The notes: generated by a model from the letters alone, not told the origin. A stretch of DNA of 57,314 nt from Mesobacillus maritimus (GCF_019749255.1 NZ_JACWFH010000011.1:1511-58824), one strand, 5' to 3'; counted from the first letter of the stretch, positions 19,729 to 29,320 are shown. Numbers and translations are program-made.

Positions 19729-20817
19729 CTAACTCTTCGCAAGGTTTCGGATTGATATCCACTTTTGTAACGTTCGATAAGCCTTCCCATTCAGGTAAAA
19801 GAAGTAGCTAATTGGCCCACCACTTTTTATCATGGCTTTGGCTAGTTTTTTTACTTTCTTTTGTTGCTGAACTTTCTCATCAGATAAATAAATACCAAGT
19901 AAGCCACGGTTAATCAATTGGTGAAATTTTTTATGAGGAAGCTTAGCCGTATGATGGTCTGCATGAATAAGGAAATGCTTCATTCGCTTAAATAAGGCTT
20001 CTTCGCTTTCATAATAAAAGCAAAAGTTCAGGTCTCCTTCTTTTCTGTCCTCTTCCTGGTCAATAAAATAGTCAAGCAAAATATGAAGACCTTGTATATA
20101 AGGAAAATAACCATCGCGGATGCTTTCGGCAAATTCTGGTCTAAAATCCTCTCTTAAAGCATAGGAGACAAGGCAAAAGATTCCAAGTGTAGACCCTGTA
20201 CAAGCTGAGAACTCGAACCATTGCATTTCCGGAAATTGTTCACGATGGCTGTTAAACCAATTTTTTAATCGAGGAACTCTTTCATGTTGGACAACATGTT
20301 TATGTACTTGCAAATCACAATAGTATCGACACAACTCATGTAAATGGTCGGAGATGGCTCCATAATTGCTCAATTCCTTTAGTTCATCCCTACATGTTTG
20401 AACAAGAGCTGTTAAATATCCACCATCCTCTTTTTCCACTCGCTCTCGGTAATAATCCCGAAGTCCTCCATCGATGCTCAACGCATCCTCCATGGACTCA
20501 TGCAAGGCCGAGAAATCAAGCGGATCGAGCGAGGTGCTCCGATCACAAAGATTATCAAGATAATCACTAATGGTTTGGTACGCGACGATAAAACGGATTG
20601 CCTTATGATAATTTCCAAGCGCAATCAAACTCATAATCGCGCCCCCTTCACAGTGAAAGGTTTTTCCCTCAATACTCGCTAATGCTTGGTTTCTAAGCTC
20701 ACTATTTGGGATAGCTTCTGCTTTTCGCTTCCAAATAGCTAGCTCTTTGTGAACTTGTGGCAGAACCTTTCGATAAACACGGTACATTAAACTAACAGGC
20801 ATTTGCGGAATTGACAT
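19729..20817 (-). CDS. ytpB: tetraprenyl-beta-curcumene synthase (YtpB, DUF2600)
   Basis: This 362-residue large-type terpene synthase has no standard DDxxD motif. It has an Asp-rich DYLDN at residues 85-89, typical of the DUF2600 family. The B. subtilis enzyme cyclises C35 heptaprenyl diphosphate to tetraprenyl-beta-curcumene, a precursor of sesquarterpenes reported in spores. It lies 12 bases after ytpA on the same strand, forming the ytpAB operon seen in B. subtilis. ATG at 20817 follows AAGGAGGA. Confidence 0.93.
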   Translation of the reverse strand: MSIPQMPVSLMYRVYRKVLPQVHKELAIWKRKAEAIPNSELRNQALASIEGKTFHCEGGAIMSLIALGNYHKAIRFIVAYQTISDYLDNLCDRSTSLDPLDFSALHESMEDALSIDGGLRDYYRERVEKEDGGYLTALVQTCRDELKELSNYGAISDHLHELCRYYCDLQVHKHVVQHERVPRLKNWFNSHREQFPEMQWFEFSACTGSTLGIFCLVSYALREDFRPEFAESIRDGYFPYIQGLHILLDYFIDQEEDRKEGDLNFCFYYESEEALFKRMKHFLIHADHHTAKLPHKKFHQLINRGLLGIYLSDEKVQQQKKVKKLAKAMIKSGGPISYFFYLNGKAYRTLQKWISIRNLAKS

Positions 20818-20829
20818 ATGGTCCTCCTT

Positions 20830-21633
20830 CTAATATAGATACCCTATCGACTTCAGTTGACCAATGGCAAAATCCAATGCATATTCAAACACTTCTTTTC
20901 GCTCTGGTTCGTTGAAAATTTCATGATAAAAACCTGGCCATTCCTTATATCGTTTCTCTGAAAGTGGAGCATGATTAAACCATTCCTTCACGGCCTTTTT
21001 TTCAACAATCTTATCTTCTCCACCTTGCATCAGTAACATCGGGATATCCTTCGTTGTTTCAATCTTTTCAAAAGCTTGTTGGATTGCTTCAAGCAATTCA
21101 CTATACCAACCGACTGACACTTTTTTTACATAAAGATTATCATGTAAATCAGCTTCTTGGACGTCAATATTTCTTGTTGCTTCTTTCAGCGTAAAACCAG
21201 GATTTAGGTTATAGGTCGGCATCATAACACTCATCAAACGCACTCTAGCATTTTGTAGCTTTGATGGCTTATGAACCAGCCCGAGACACGGAGAAGATAA
21301 AATCACCCCAGCCAAGTTTAAATGCTCTTCCTGTATCATCCTGATGGCAATTAGTCCTCCCATACTGTGTCCCAATAGAAAAACAGGGAGATCAAATTCG
21401 TAGGCTGCCAGTATCCAATCTTTTATTTCATGAAGATAGTCATCAAAGGATTCTATATGCCCCCGATTGACTCGGGACGTCAGCCCTTGTCCAGGAAGAT
21501 CCCCCATGATAACATGAAAGCCCGCTAACCGCCATTGCTCAATCAGCCACCCGTAGCGACCATGATGCTCTAGCTCACCATGTACCATCACGATTACTGC
21601 TTTCGCTTCTCCATCTGCTTCCCACTTCCACAT
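20830..21633 (-). CDS. ytpA: alpha/beta hydrolase, lysophospholipase YtpA
   Basis: The 267-residue serine hydrolase of the monoacylglycerol-lipase type has its nucleophile elbow GHSMGG at Ser90, an oxyanion HG motif near residue 18 and a C-terminal FYHEIFNEP containing the catalytic His. B. subtilis YtpA is needed for bacilysocin, a lysophosphatidylglycerol antibiotic. The start MWKWEADGEA at 21633 follows GGAGGGAAGG. The open frame extends 25 residues further upstream through an AT-rich promoter region and is not used. It is the first gene of ytpAB. Confidence 0.88.
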   Translation of the reverse strand: MWKWEADGEAKAVIVMVHGELEHHGRYGWLIEQWRLAGFHVIMGDLPGQGLTSRVNRGHIESFDDYLHEIKDWILAAYEFDLPVFLLGHSMGGLIAIRMIQEEHLNLAGVILSSPCLGLVHKPSKLQNARVRLMSVMMPTYNLNPGFTLKEATRNIDVQEADLHDNLYVKKVSVGWYSELLEAIQQAFEKIETTKDIPMLLMQGGEDKIVEKKAVKEWFNHAPLSEKRYKEWPGFYHEIFNEPERKEVFEYALDFAIGQLKSIGYLY

Positions 21634-21770
21634 GATCCTTCCCTCCATTTTGTACACTATATAGAGAACTATATTATATAATGAACAGAAAAGGAAAGCT
21701 TCAAACAACTTTGAATTTTAGACAACTTCCCTTTTCTTTTAAAAAAATCAGTATTTGAGGTGCGTGTAAA

Positions 21771-22298
21771 ATGATTTACCCTTACAACGGAAAATCCCCT
21801 AAAATTGCTTCCTCTGCTTTTATTGCAGACTATGTCACTATTACAGGAGATGTAGAGATTGGCGAAGAGTCAAGCGTCTGGTTCAATAGTTCGATACGGG
21901 GAGATGTTGCCCCAACGATCATTGGAAACAAAGTGAACATTCAGGATAATTCGGTCCTGCATCAAAGTCCAGGGAACCCTCTTATTCTCGAAGATGAAGT
22001 GACTGTTGGCCATCAGGTTATCTTACATAGCTGCATTATTCGTAAAAATGCTCTTATTGGAATGGGTTCAGTCATTCTTGATCAAGCCGAAATTGGGGAA
22101 GGCTCGTTTATCGGCGCTGGTAGTCTTGTGCCTCAAGGTAAAAAAATCCCGCCCAATTCTCTCGCATTTGGTCGACCAGCCAAGGTAGTTCGGGAACTAA
22201 ATGATGAAGATATTAAAGATATGCAACGGATTACCCGAGAATACGCGGAAAAAGCACAATATTACAAGTCATTACAGAAGGATGGGGACAGCAATTAA
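21771..22298 (+). CDS. ytoA: gamma-carbonic-anhydrase-like hexapeptide protein (YtoA)
   Basis: The 175-residue left-handed beta-helix protein is built from hexapeptide repeats. The gamma-carbonic anhydrase metal triad is conserved as His64, His81 and His86 (VLHQS...VGHQVILH), along with the R43/D45 pair in SIRGDV. The family forms trimers; whether YtoA hydrates CO2 is not established. It diverges from ytpA. The next terminator is beyond the 51-bp array, so the array probably lies in its 3' UTR. Confidence 0.9.
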   Translation: MIYPYNGKSPKIASSAFIADYVTITGDVEIGEESSVWFNSSIRGDVAPTIIGNKVNIQDNSVLHQSPGNPLILEDEVTVGHQVILHSCIIRKNALIGMGSVILDQAEIGEGSFIGAGSLVPQGKKIPPNSLAFGRPAKVVRELNDEDIKDMQRITREYAEKAQYYKSLQKDGDSN

Positions 22299-22366
22299 AG
22301 AAGGCAGGTTTCTAAAATTAACGGGTACTATTTTGACAATTTTTCACTTTTTAGCCTAACTTTAAT

Positions 22367-22700
22367 AATGTCCATGAAAAGCCCGTTCAAGGACAAAATA
22401 TTGTAAAAAGGCCCAATAATGTTCATGAGAAGCCCACTCAAGGACAAAATATTGTAAAAAGGCCCAATAATGTTCATGAGAAGCCCACTCAAGGACAAAA
22501 TATTTTAAAACTGCCTAAAAATGTCCATGATAGACCCCCTCAAGGACAAAATATTGTAAAAAGTCCTAAAAATGTCCATGATAGACCCCCTCAAGGACAT
22601 AATCCTGTAAAGAAGGCTTAGAAATGTTCATGAGAAGCCCGCTCAAGGACATAATCCTGTAAAAAAGCCTAGAAATGTCCATGAGAAGATTGTTAAAAAG
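22367..22700. repeat. tandem array of 51-bp hairpin units (7 copies, last partial)
   Basis: Units start with AATGTYCATGA at 22367, 22418, 22469, 22520, 22571, 22623 and 22674. The period is 51 bases, with one unit of 52. The first six contain TGTYC-A-TGA and TCA-A-GGACA, an inverted repeat with a central A-A mismatch and a 9-10 base loop. The C/T variation at the fourth stem base keeps pairing (C-G or U-G) on the rightward transcript only. The remainder is A-rich (ATATTGTAAAAAG). The seventh unit decays into the terminator at 22709. Confidence 0.95.
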
Positions 22701-22708
22701 CCATACTA

Positions 22709-22749
22709 AACACCCATGCTTAAATGATTGATAAGCATGGGTGTTTTTT
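22709..22749 (+). terminator. terminator after the 51-bp array
   Basis: ACACCCATGCTTA pairs with TAAGCATGGGTGT and is followed by T6 on the rightward strand. The leftward side has only a poor T tract, although asnB also ends here. Confidence 0.85.
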
Positions 22750-22751
22750 CT

Positions 22752-24650
22752 TTAATTCGTTTGAAAAGACTTAGTTCGCAAGATTTCTTCTTCGAAAGTG
22801 TATTTCTTTTCAACATAAATATCATGCCAGAGCATGAACACTAGAACCGTCCAAATCTTTCTACTGTTATCCGCTTTATCTTGGCAATGGTCTTCTAGTA
22901 ACTGAAGGACGTAGTTTTTATTAATTAAATGATCTGTATTGCTTTCTTTAATTAAGGTTTTCGCCCAATCATTCATTTCATTTTTAAGCCAGTGACGGAT
23001 TGGCACAGGGAAGCCTAGTTTCTTTCGAGTTAGAACATGCTCTGGAACCACACCTTCTGCTGCTTTCCGTAAAATGTATTTGGTTGTACCATTTGCTGTT
23101 TTCAAGCTAGTAGGAATTTTAGAAGCTACATCAAAAACTGCTTTATCTAGGAACGGTACACGTAATTCCAAGGAATGAGCCATTGTCATTTTATCAGCTT
23201 TTAGCAGGATATCTCCACGCATCCAAGTATGAATATCAATATACTGCATACGGTCAACAGGGTCATATCCACGGCTCTCTCCATATAGAGGTTTGGTCAC
23301 ATCCGTATAATGAAGTCCAGGCTGATAAGCAGTCATCAACTGACGCTTTTCATCTTCACGGAAAATCTTCGCATTTCCGATATAACGTTCTTCCATTGGC
23401 GTAACACCACGCTCAATGAAGCTCTTCCCCTTCATTCCTTCAGGCATAATCCTTGCTAGTACTTTTAAGAATGATTTTAGGATAGAAGGTATTTTATTAA
23501 AGATTTCGAGATCCTGTGGTTCACGGTAAATATTGTACCCACCAAATAACTCGTCGGCTCCTTCCCCTGAAAGCACGACGGTTACATGCTTACGAGCTTC
23601 ACGGGCCACAAAGTAAAGTGGTACACATGCTGGGTCAGCAAGTGGATCATCCAAATGCCAGATAATTTTTGGCAACTCTGCCATATATTCTTCCGGTGTA
23701 ATGATATAACTAATATTTTCAAGACCTAGCTTGTCTGCTGTTTCTTTCGCAACATCAATTTCACTGAATCCATTTTGCTCAAACCCTACTGAAAAGGTTT
23801 TGATGCCTGGATGAAATTCCTTGGCAATCGAAGCAATGATGGAAGAATCTATCCCACCTGAAAGAAATGATCCAACAGGAACATCACTACGCATATGAAT
23901 TTTCACTGAATCGAATAAAACATCTCTGATTTCCTTTGTAAAGGCATCTTCAGACTTATGAACAGGTTGGAAATTGGCTTTCCAGTACCGATTCATTTCC
24001 ATTGGTTTACCGATTTTTTTAGTAAAATAATGTCCTGGCTCAAGCTTTTGAATCCCTTTTGACATTGTATTTGGCTCAGGAACAAATTGATAAGTCAAGT
24101 AGTGCTGAAGGGCCTCATAATCAAGAACATCGTTTTCTAGCGCAAGGAGAATACTCTTCTTCTCTGAAGCAAAGTATGTTTTCTCTCCATCATCAAAATA
24201 AAAGAAAGGTTTAATTCCAAATGGATCCCTTGCCCCGTATAGGAGCTGCTCTTGTTTATCCCAAATAATAAACGCAAACATCCCACGAAGTTTCTCGACC
24301 GCTTTTTCTTTTAGATGGCTATATAAAGCGATAATTACCTCTGTGTCAGAATTGGTAGCAAACTCTAAGCCTTCTTTCACAAGTTCTTCACGAAGCTCAA
24401 CATAATTATAGATTTCGCCGTTAAAGATAATCCAGTAACGCTCATTTTCATAGGTCAACGGCTGTGACCCGCATTCAATATCAATGATACTTAAACGACG
24501 GAAACCAAATTGAATATGGTCATCAAAAAAGTACCCTTCATCGTCAGGCCCTCTGTGGGTAATTAGAGCATTCATATTTTTAAACAGCTGCTTTTGCTCA
24601 TTGCTGTAGTTTTGTGCATTTTCATGTACACAACCGATAAAGCCACACAT
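22752..24650 (-). CDS. asnB: asparagine synthase (glutamine-hydrolysing)
   Basis: The 632-residue two-domain enzyme makes asparagine from aspartate with glutamine as amide donor and ATP. The class II glutaminase domain begins MCGFIGCV, exposing Cys2 as nucleophile. THRGPDDEGYF and FNGEIYNY are also typical. The synthetase domain has the PP-loop SGGIDSSI and the GEGADELFGGY motif. The length equals B. subtilis AsnB. The start at 24650 is forced by the need for Cys2; a frame seven codons longer is rejected. It neighbours metK, as in B. subtilis. Confidence 0.96.
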   Translation of the reverse strand: MCGFIGCVHENAQNYSNEQKQLFKNMNALITHRGPDDEGYFFDDHIQFGFRRLSIIDIECGSQPLTYENERYWIIFNGEIYNYVELREELVKEGLEFATNSDTEVIIALYSHLKEKAVEKLRGMFAFIIWDKQEQLLYGARDPFGIKPFFYFDDGEKTYFASEKKSILLALENDVLDYEALQHYLTYQFVPEPNTMSKGIQKLEPGHYFTKKIGKPMEMNRYWKANFQPVHKSEDAFTKEIRDVLFDSVKIHMRSDVPVGSFLSGGIDSSIIASIAKEFHPGIKTFSVGFEQNGFSEIDVAKETADKLGLENISYIITPEEYMAELPKIIWHLDDPLADPACVPLYFVAREARKHVTVVLSGEGADELFGGYNIYREPQDLEIFNKIPSILKSFLKVLARIMPEGMKGKSFIERGVTPMEERYIGNAKIFREDEKRQLMTAYQPGLHYTDVTKPLYGESRGYDPVDRMQYIDIHTWMRGDILLKADKMTMAHSLELRVPFLDKAVFDVASKIPTSLKTANGTTKYILRKAAEGVVPEHVLTRKKLGFPVPIRHWLKNEMNDWAKTLIKESNTDHLINKNYVLQLLEDHCQDKADNSRKIWTVLVFMLWHDIYVEKKYTFEEEILRTKSFQTN

Positions 24651-24797
24651 TATGTACGTCACCTTCTCCATTAAATTAAAATTAAATCACTCAGTTATTA
24701 TAAAGATAAAAAGTCCTTCATGCATCCCTCTATATTACCACTAATTCAATTTTTTTTGCATTCCTGACACAAAAAAAGATGAATGGGAAACCTTGGC

Positions 24798-24812
24798 TGG
24801 TGCCAGGCACCA
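24798..24812. repeat. short palindrome TGGTGCCAGGCACCA
   Basis: A 15-base palindrome with a single central base lies between asnB and metK. Sequences of this type recur in intergenic regions of bacilli. A related fragment, ATGCCAGGCGCA, is present at 14-25. Function unknown. Confidence 0.5.
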
Positions 24813-24824
24813 TACAAAATATGT

Positions 24825-24856
24825 AAAAAGGAGTTACATTTATAAAATGTAACTCC
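24825..24856 (-). terminator. metK terminator
   Basis: On the minus strand GGAGTTACATTT pairs with AAATGTAACTCC and is followed by five T residues. Confidence 0.9.
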
Positions 24857-24868
24857 CTCCATTTCGAA

Positions 24869-26068
24869 TTATAATTGAGCTTGCTCGCGGAGTGCCTGTG
24901 CTTTGTCAGTGCGCTCCCATGGCAAGTCAACGTCTGTACGACCAAAGTGTCCGTAAGCTGCTGTCTTTTTATAGATGGGTTTACGGAGGTCAAGCATTCT
25001 AATAATGCCGGCTGGACGAAGGTCAAAGTTTTTAGAGACAAGTTCAGTTAAAGCGTCCTCACTTACTTTACCAGTGCCAAAAGTATCAACTGAAATAGAA
25101 ACAGGCTTGGCCACACCAATGGCATAGGCAAGTTGTACTTCCACTTTATCTGCAAGGCCCGCAGCAACTAGATTCTTCGCTACATAGCGAGCCGCATAAG
25201 CAGCAGAGCGGTCTACCTTTGTAGGATCCTTTCCAGAGAAGGCTCCCCCTCCGTGACGTGCATAGCCACCATAGGTGTCAACAATGATTTTCCGACCAGT
25301 TAAGCCCGCATCACCTTGTGGTCCACCAATAACGAAACGACCTGTTGGGTTAATAAAATATTTTGTATTTTCATCAATCAATTCCTCAGGAACAACTGGA
25401 TTGATGACATGTTCTTTAAGATTACGTTGTATTTGCTCAAGCGTTACCTCTGGATGATGTTGTGTTGAGATAACAATCGTGTCGATTCTGACAGGCTTAT
25501 CATTTTCATCATATTCCACGGTAACTTGTGTTTTCCCATCCGGACGAAGATAAGGAAGAATCTCGTCTTTTCTCACTTTTGTCAAGCGGCGAGATAATTT
25601 GTGTGCTAAAGAGATTGGTAAAGGCATTAGTTCTTTCGTTTCATTGCAAGCAAAACCGAACATCAATCCTTGGTCCCCTGCCCCAATCGCTTCAATCTCT
25701 TCATCAGACATTTGACCTTCTCTTGCTTCCAGTGCCTGGTCAACCCCCATAGCAATATCAGCTGACTGTTCATCAATTGCTGTTAGGACAGCACATGTTT
25801 CAGAGTCAAAGCCATATTTTGCACGAGTATATCCAATACCTTTTACTGTGTCACGAACGATTTTTGGGATATCTACATATGTAGAAGTCGTGATTTCTCC
25901 TGCAACTAGTACGAGACCAGTCGTAACAGATGTTTCAGCTGCTACACGGGCATTTGCATCCTTCGCTAAAATTGCATCCAGAATCGCATCAGAGATCTGA
26001 TCACAAATTTTATCAGGATGTCCTTCTGTTACTGATTCAGAAGTAAACAAACGGCGTCTTGTTGACAT
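24869..26068 (-). CDS. metK: S-adenosylmethionine synthetase
   Basis: The 399-residue MetK makes SAM from methionine and ATP. All signatures are present: [19 protein letters not shown], the ATP-binding [12 protein letters not shown] and the phosphate-binding [19 protein letters not shown]. The start MSTRRRLF at 26068 follows AGGAGGAAACCAG. The open frame continues 32 codons upstream through the leader and is not coding. Transcription is controlled by a SAM-I riboswitch, so the product represses its own synthesis. Confidence 0.97.
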   Translation of the reverse strand: MSTRRRLFTSESVTEGHPDKICDQISDAILDAILAKDANARVAAETSVTTGLVLVAGEITTSTYVDIPKIVRDTVKGIGYTRAKYGFDSETCAVLTAIDEQSADIAMGVDQALEAREGQMSDEEIEAIGAGDQGLMFGFACNETKELMPLPISLAHKLSRRLTKVRKDEILPYLRPDGKTQVTVEYDENDKPVRIDTIVISTQHHPEVTLEQIQRNLKEHVINPVVPEELIDENTKYFINPTGRFVIGGPQGDAGLTGRKIIVDTYGGYARHGGGAFSGKDPTKVDRSAAYAARYVAKNLVAAGLADKVEVQLAYAIGVAKPVSISVDTFGTGKVSEDALTELVSKNFDLRPAGIIRMLDLRKPIYKKTAAYGHFGRTDVDLPWERTDKAQALREQAQL

Positions 26069-26191
26069 CTGGTTTCCTCCTATTTGTATAAAATACGTGA
26101 GCTCTAGTTTACCAGCTCCCGAATTGATACGGAACTCATTCCCTATGTAGTATGAAATAAACACTGAGCTTTTATGAGAAAAATACGCAAA

Positions 26192-26224
26192 AATAAAACC
26201 TCTCCTGCTTTTTAGGGAAAGGTT
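26192..26224 (-). terminator. terminator of the metK riboswitch
   Basis: On the minus strand AACCTTTCCC pairs imperfectly with the GCAGGAGAGGTT side, followed by TTTATTTTT. It is formed when SAM stabilises the aptamer. Confidence 0.75.
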
Positions 26225-26248
26225 CGTTTGCTAAATTAGCGCCTTTCA

Positions 26249-26377
26249 CTCTTATCGATCAAGGATAAATCCTTGCGTCAGGTTAGCACCTTGTTAGAAA
26301 AAATCTGATCACAGTTTCACAAATAACAGGTTGCTGGGTTTCATTGGGCCTGTCCCTCCACCAGCTCGGGATAAGAG
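26249..26377 (-). promoter_or_regulatory. SAM-I riboswitch (S-box) before metK
   Basis: On the minus strand the P1 helix pairs CTCTTATC with GATAAGAG. Inside are the conserved GAGCTGGTGGAGGGA, AATGAAACCCAGCAACC and AAGGTGCTAACC elements of the S-box aptamer. A terminator follows, so SAM binding should switch metK off. Confidence 0.96.
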
Positions 26378-26508
26378 AGTATCCGTTCAAATCCCAATCA
26401 TACGTAATCAAAAAATGGATGTCAAATATTATTGTTTTTATGTCAAAAATCTTTTTAGATGACAAGCCCATTTAGGAATGACGGAAGGAATTTTTTAAAT
26501 AATTAGAA

Positions 26509-26536
26509 TAGACTATTAGAATAAATGTGTTATACT
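26509..26536 (+). promoter_or_regulatory. sigma-A promoter of pckA
   Basis: TAGACT (26509-26514), a 16-base spacer and TATACT (26531-26536). The -10 box overlaps a CcpN-type operator. The 64-base leader leads to the strong ribosome binding site of pckA. Confidence 0.65.
26526..26536 (+). promoter_or_regulatory. CcpN-type operator at pckA
   Basis: TGTGTTATACT matches the published CcpN consensus TRTGHYATAYW at all 11 positions and overlaps the -10 box. CcpN represses gluconeogenic genes, including pckA and gapB, during glycolytic growth in B. subtilis. Confidence 0.7.
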
Positions 26537-26599
26537 AATTTTACAGATGCGTATGCTTTCAGACCATTTAAAACCTATAAAAAGGAAGGTATTCATCAG

Positions 26600-28189
26600 A
26601 TGAACGATTTAGGAATTAAAAGTGAAGTGTCACAATTATTGCAAGGGAATAATATTCAAATCCAACTATCTGTTCCTCAATTGGTTGAAAAGGTACTTGC
26701 CCGAAACGAAGGACAGTTAACAGCCACCGGGGCCATTTGTGCAACGACGGGCACTTATACGGGAAGGTCTCCAAAGGATAAGTTTATCGTCAATGATTCA
26801 TTAGTCAGGGACAAAATTGATTGGGGCAGTGTAAATGAACCTATCGAAGAAGAGGCGTTCGCCAATCTTTACACAAAGGTTCTTGCCTATTTAAAGGACC
26901 GGGATGAAGTATATGTCTTCAAGGGATTTGCAGGTGCAGATAAAAAACACCAGCTTCCAATCCAGGTGATAAATGAATATGCATGGCATAACTTGTTTGT
27001 TCATCAGTTGTTCATCCGTCCAACAGAAGCTGAACTTTTAGATCATCAATCTGAATTCACCGTTATTTCTGCCCCTGGTTTTAAAGCGAATCCCGAGGTG
27101 GATGGGACGAAATCGGAAACGTTCATCATTATCTCGTTTGAACAGCGGGTTGTTTTAATAGGAGGCACTGAGTATGCAGGGGAAATGAAAAAATCGATTT
27201 TTTCAGTCATGAATTATTTGCTTCCCGAAAATGGTATTCTTCCAATGCATTGCTCTGCGAATGTTGGACGCGAAGGAGATGTTGCACTGTTCTTCGGATT
27301 GTCTGGCACTGGAAAGACAACGCTTTCTGCCGATCCTAATCGCCGTTTAATTGGGGATGATGAACATGGTTGGTCTTCTAATGGCGTATTTAATATTGAG
27401 GGTGGCTGCTATGCCAAATGTATTAATCTATCGAAAGAAAAAGAACCTCAAATCTTTGATGCAATCCGTTTCGGCTCAGTCCTCGAAAATGTTGTACTTA
27501 ATAAAGAGAGCCGTCTTCCAGATTATGATGATGGAACACTAACCGAGAATACACGTGCAGCATACCCTATTCAAGCAATCGATAATATTGTCGAACCAAG
27601 TATAGCTGGGCATCCAAATACAATTGTTTTCTTAACCGCCGATGCATTCGGGGTCTTGCCACCAATCGCCAAGTTAACCAAAGAACAGGCCATGTATCAC
27701 TTCTTAAGCGGCTATACTTCCAAATTAGCTGGTACAGAAAGAGGTGTCACTTCTCCAGAAGCCACCTTCTCAACCTGTTTTGGGTCACCATTCCTCCCAT
27801 TGCCAGCAACTACCTATGCAGAAATGCTAGGAGAGAAAATTGATGAGTACGGGGCAAGGGTATTCCTTGTAAACACCGGCTGGACCGGTGGAGAATATGG
27901 TACTGGCAAAAGAATGAATCTCGCCTACACAAGAGCAATGGTTCAAGCTGCACTAGAAGGTGAGTTAAATAATGTAGAGACCGTGAAGGATGAGATTTTC
28001 GGCCTTGATATCCCATTACATGTTCCTGGTGTTCCTGACGAAGTACTTCAGCCGATTAAAACCTGGGCATCTGAGGATTCGTATCTAGAAAAGGCTCGTG
28101 AACTTGCTGGGAAGTTCAGAGAAAATTTCCTAAAGTTCAGTAATTTATCTCCAGATATCGATACTAAAGGTGGACCAACCGCTAAATAA
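26600..28189 (+). CDS. pckA: phosphoenolpyruvate carboxykinase (ATP)
   Basis: The 529-residue enzyme converts oxaloacetate and ATP to phosphoenolpyruvate, the first committed step of gluconeogenesis. The kinase loop is [20 protein letters not shown], followed by DDEHGW for metal binding. RSPKDKF and [10 protein letters not shown] are further signatures. The start at 26600 follows AAAGGAAGG. An in-frame ATG at 26525 lies inside the promoter and is rejected. The gene diverges from metK and ends at a strong terminator. Regulation is probably by CcpN. Confidence 0.97.
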   Translation: MNDLGIKSEVSQLLQGNNIQIQLSVPQLVEKVLARNEGQLTATGAICATTGTYTGRSPKDKFIVNDSLVRDKIDWGSVNEPIEEEAFANLYTKVLAYLKDRDEVYVFKGFAGADKKHQLPIQVINEYAWHNLFVHQLFIRPTEAELLDHQSEFTVISAPGFKANPEVDGTKSETFIIISFEQRVVLIGGTEYAGEMKKSIFSVMNYLLPENGILPMHCSANVGREGDVALFFGLSGTGKTTLSADPNRRLIGDDEHGWSSNGVFNIEGGCYAKCINLSKEKEPQIFDAIRFGSVLENVVLNKESRLPDYDDGTLTENTRAAYPIQAIDNIVEPSIAGHPNTIVFLTADAFGVLPPIAKLTKEQAMYHFLSGYTSKLAGTERGVTSPEATFSTCFGSPFLPLPATTYAEMLGEKIDEYGARVFLVNTGWTGGEYGTGKRMNLAYTRAMVQAALEGELNNVETVKDEIFGLDIPLHVPGVPDEVLQPIKTWASEDSYLEKARELAGKFRENFLKFSNLSPDIDTKGGPTAK

Positions 28190-28206
28190 TATTCCCTTTT
28201 ATAGAT

Positions 28207-28246
28207 AAAAAGAGGCAGGGCTTAAATAAAGCTGCTGCCTCTTTTT
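28207..28246. terminator. bidirectional terminator between pckA and ytmB
   Basis: AAAAAGAGGCAG pairs with CTGCCTCTTTTT; A and T tracts lie on both sides. Confidence 0.9.
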
Positions 28247-28251
28247 ATGCT

Positions 28252-28494
28252 TCAATTTGTAGAATTAAGTGATACTAGCTGGTAAACTAAAATCGTGTTT
28301 TTCTCTTTCCATTCCATCTTTTTTATAATGGCCGTTCCACTTGTTTCTCCCTCTATCGTCTTTTTTACTTCTAGAGGAATATCAATCGGATAAAGTCTGT
28401 AACCTGCTTTTGTTAATTGAAATAGGTTTTCTTCTAATCTTTCTTCCCGGCCCTTTGTCACAATCATAGTGTTAAGCTCTAATGGCATCCCCAT
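28252..28494 (-). CDS. ytmB: DUF2584 family protein YtmB
   Basis: An 80-residue conserved protein of unknown function beginning MGMPLELNTMIVTKGREERL, matching B. subtilis YtmB in size and sequence pattern (RLYPIDIPLEV, SGTAIIKKM). It is probably all-beta and cytoplasmic. AAGGAG lies about ten bases upstream of the ATG. It follows ytmA by 40 bases on the same strand and is likely cotranscribed. Confidence 0.87.
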   Translation of the reverse strand: MGMPLELNTMIVTKGREERLEENLFQLTKAGYRLYPIDIPLEVKKTIEGETSGTAIIKKMEWKEKNTILVYQLVSLNSTN

Positions 28495-28534
28495 TCGAAC
28501 GCAGCTCCTTCCAGGATTCTCTCCCTTAATAGTA

Positions 28535-29320
28535 TCATTTTTCAGCTTGTTTTTTCATCCATTCCGCTAAATCTTTTACAACTTGTCTGTTCACCGCAGG
28601 AGGAAAATAATGAGTATAGTTAGAAAAATACCAACTTGTGACCGGCTTATCAAGTTCCTTAAGGCGTCTTTCTAAGCGCACTGAATGTTCGAGTGATACA
28701 TTCTTATCTTTTGCCCCATGAATAATTAATACTGGAGACTCAAGATGCTCAAGTTGATATAAAGGGGTTCTAAAGCGGTAACGCATAGGAAATTTCCCAG
28801 GTGTTCCACCAATAACTCGTTTCATCATTCTTCTTAGATCTTTTCTTTCAATATAAGTTAATGACATGTCACTAACTCCACCCCATGTAACAACAGAGGC
28901 AGCTTCTGGGAACTCAATTGCTGCCCATAATGCCATCACACCACCACGTGAAAATCCGAAAATATGAATTCGTTCCACCTCAGGTAGAGACTTTAGTAGC
29001 TCATAGCCTGCAAACGCATCCTGTCTATCCTGACCCGCAAAGTCCTCATTCCCTTCCCCACCTTGATTCCCACGGTAAAAAGGGGCAAAAACAATAAACC
29101 CTTCAGAAGCAAATTGAGCAATCCTTGCTGGTCGTACCTTCCCAACATTTTTAATTCCACCACGTAAATATAAAAATCCATCACTGACATTTTGTTCGTG
29201 TGGGACTGCTAACATCCCCTTCACCTTTAACCCTCCAGCAATATACGTAATGACAAATAGACTAACTTTTGGATTCGGCGAAGGAAATTTAACTTTTGAA
29301 ATCATTTTGCCGTCTATCAT
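28535..29320 (-). CDS. ytmA: alpha/beta hydrolase, prolyl-oligopeptidase-like (YtmA)
   Basis: The 261-residue hydrolase has the nucleophile elbow GFSRGG near residue 122, the acid in VLIIHGAKDKNV and the catalytic His in YTHYFPP. It belongs to the S9-like dienelactone hydrolase/peptidase group. No signal peptide is seen. The substrate is unknown. The ATG at 29320 follows AAGGAGAA. It matches B. subtilis YtmA in position between pckA and ytlA. Confidence 0.87.
   Translation of the reverse strand: MIDGKMISKVKFPSPNPKVSLFVITYIAGGLKVKGMLAVPHEQNVSDGFLYLRGGIKNVGKVRPARIAQFASEGFIVFAPFYRGNQGGEGNEDFAGQDRQDAFAGYELLKSLPEVERIHIFGFSRGGVMALWAAIEFPEAASVVTWGGVSDMSLTYIERKDLRRMMKRVIGGTPGKFPMRYRFRTPLYQLEHLESPVLIIHGAKDKNVSLEHSVRLERRLKELDKPVTSWYFSNYTHYFPPAVNRQVVKDLAEWMKKQAEK

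Noticed and set aside
22367-22700. 51-bp array as a CRISPR array
   Set aside because: Same reasons: repeated units without variable spacers, no cas genes, and units diverge gradually.
26283-26471. 62-codon minus-strand frame before metK
   Set aside because: It lies across the SAM riboswitch; the RNA structure explains the sequence conservation.
26525-26599. Upstream ATG of pckA
   Set aside because: It is inside the -10 box and CcpN site and therefore upstream of or at the transcript start.
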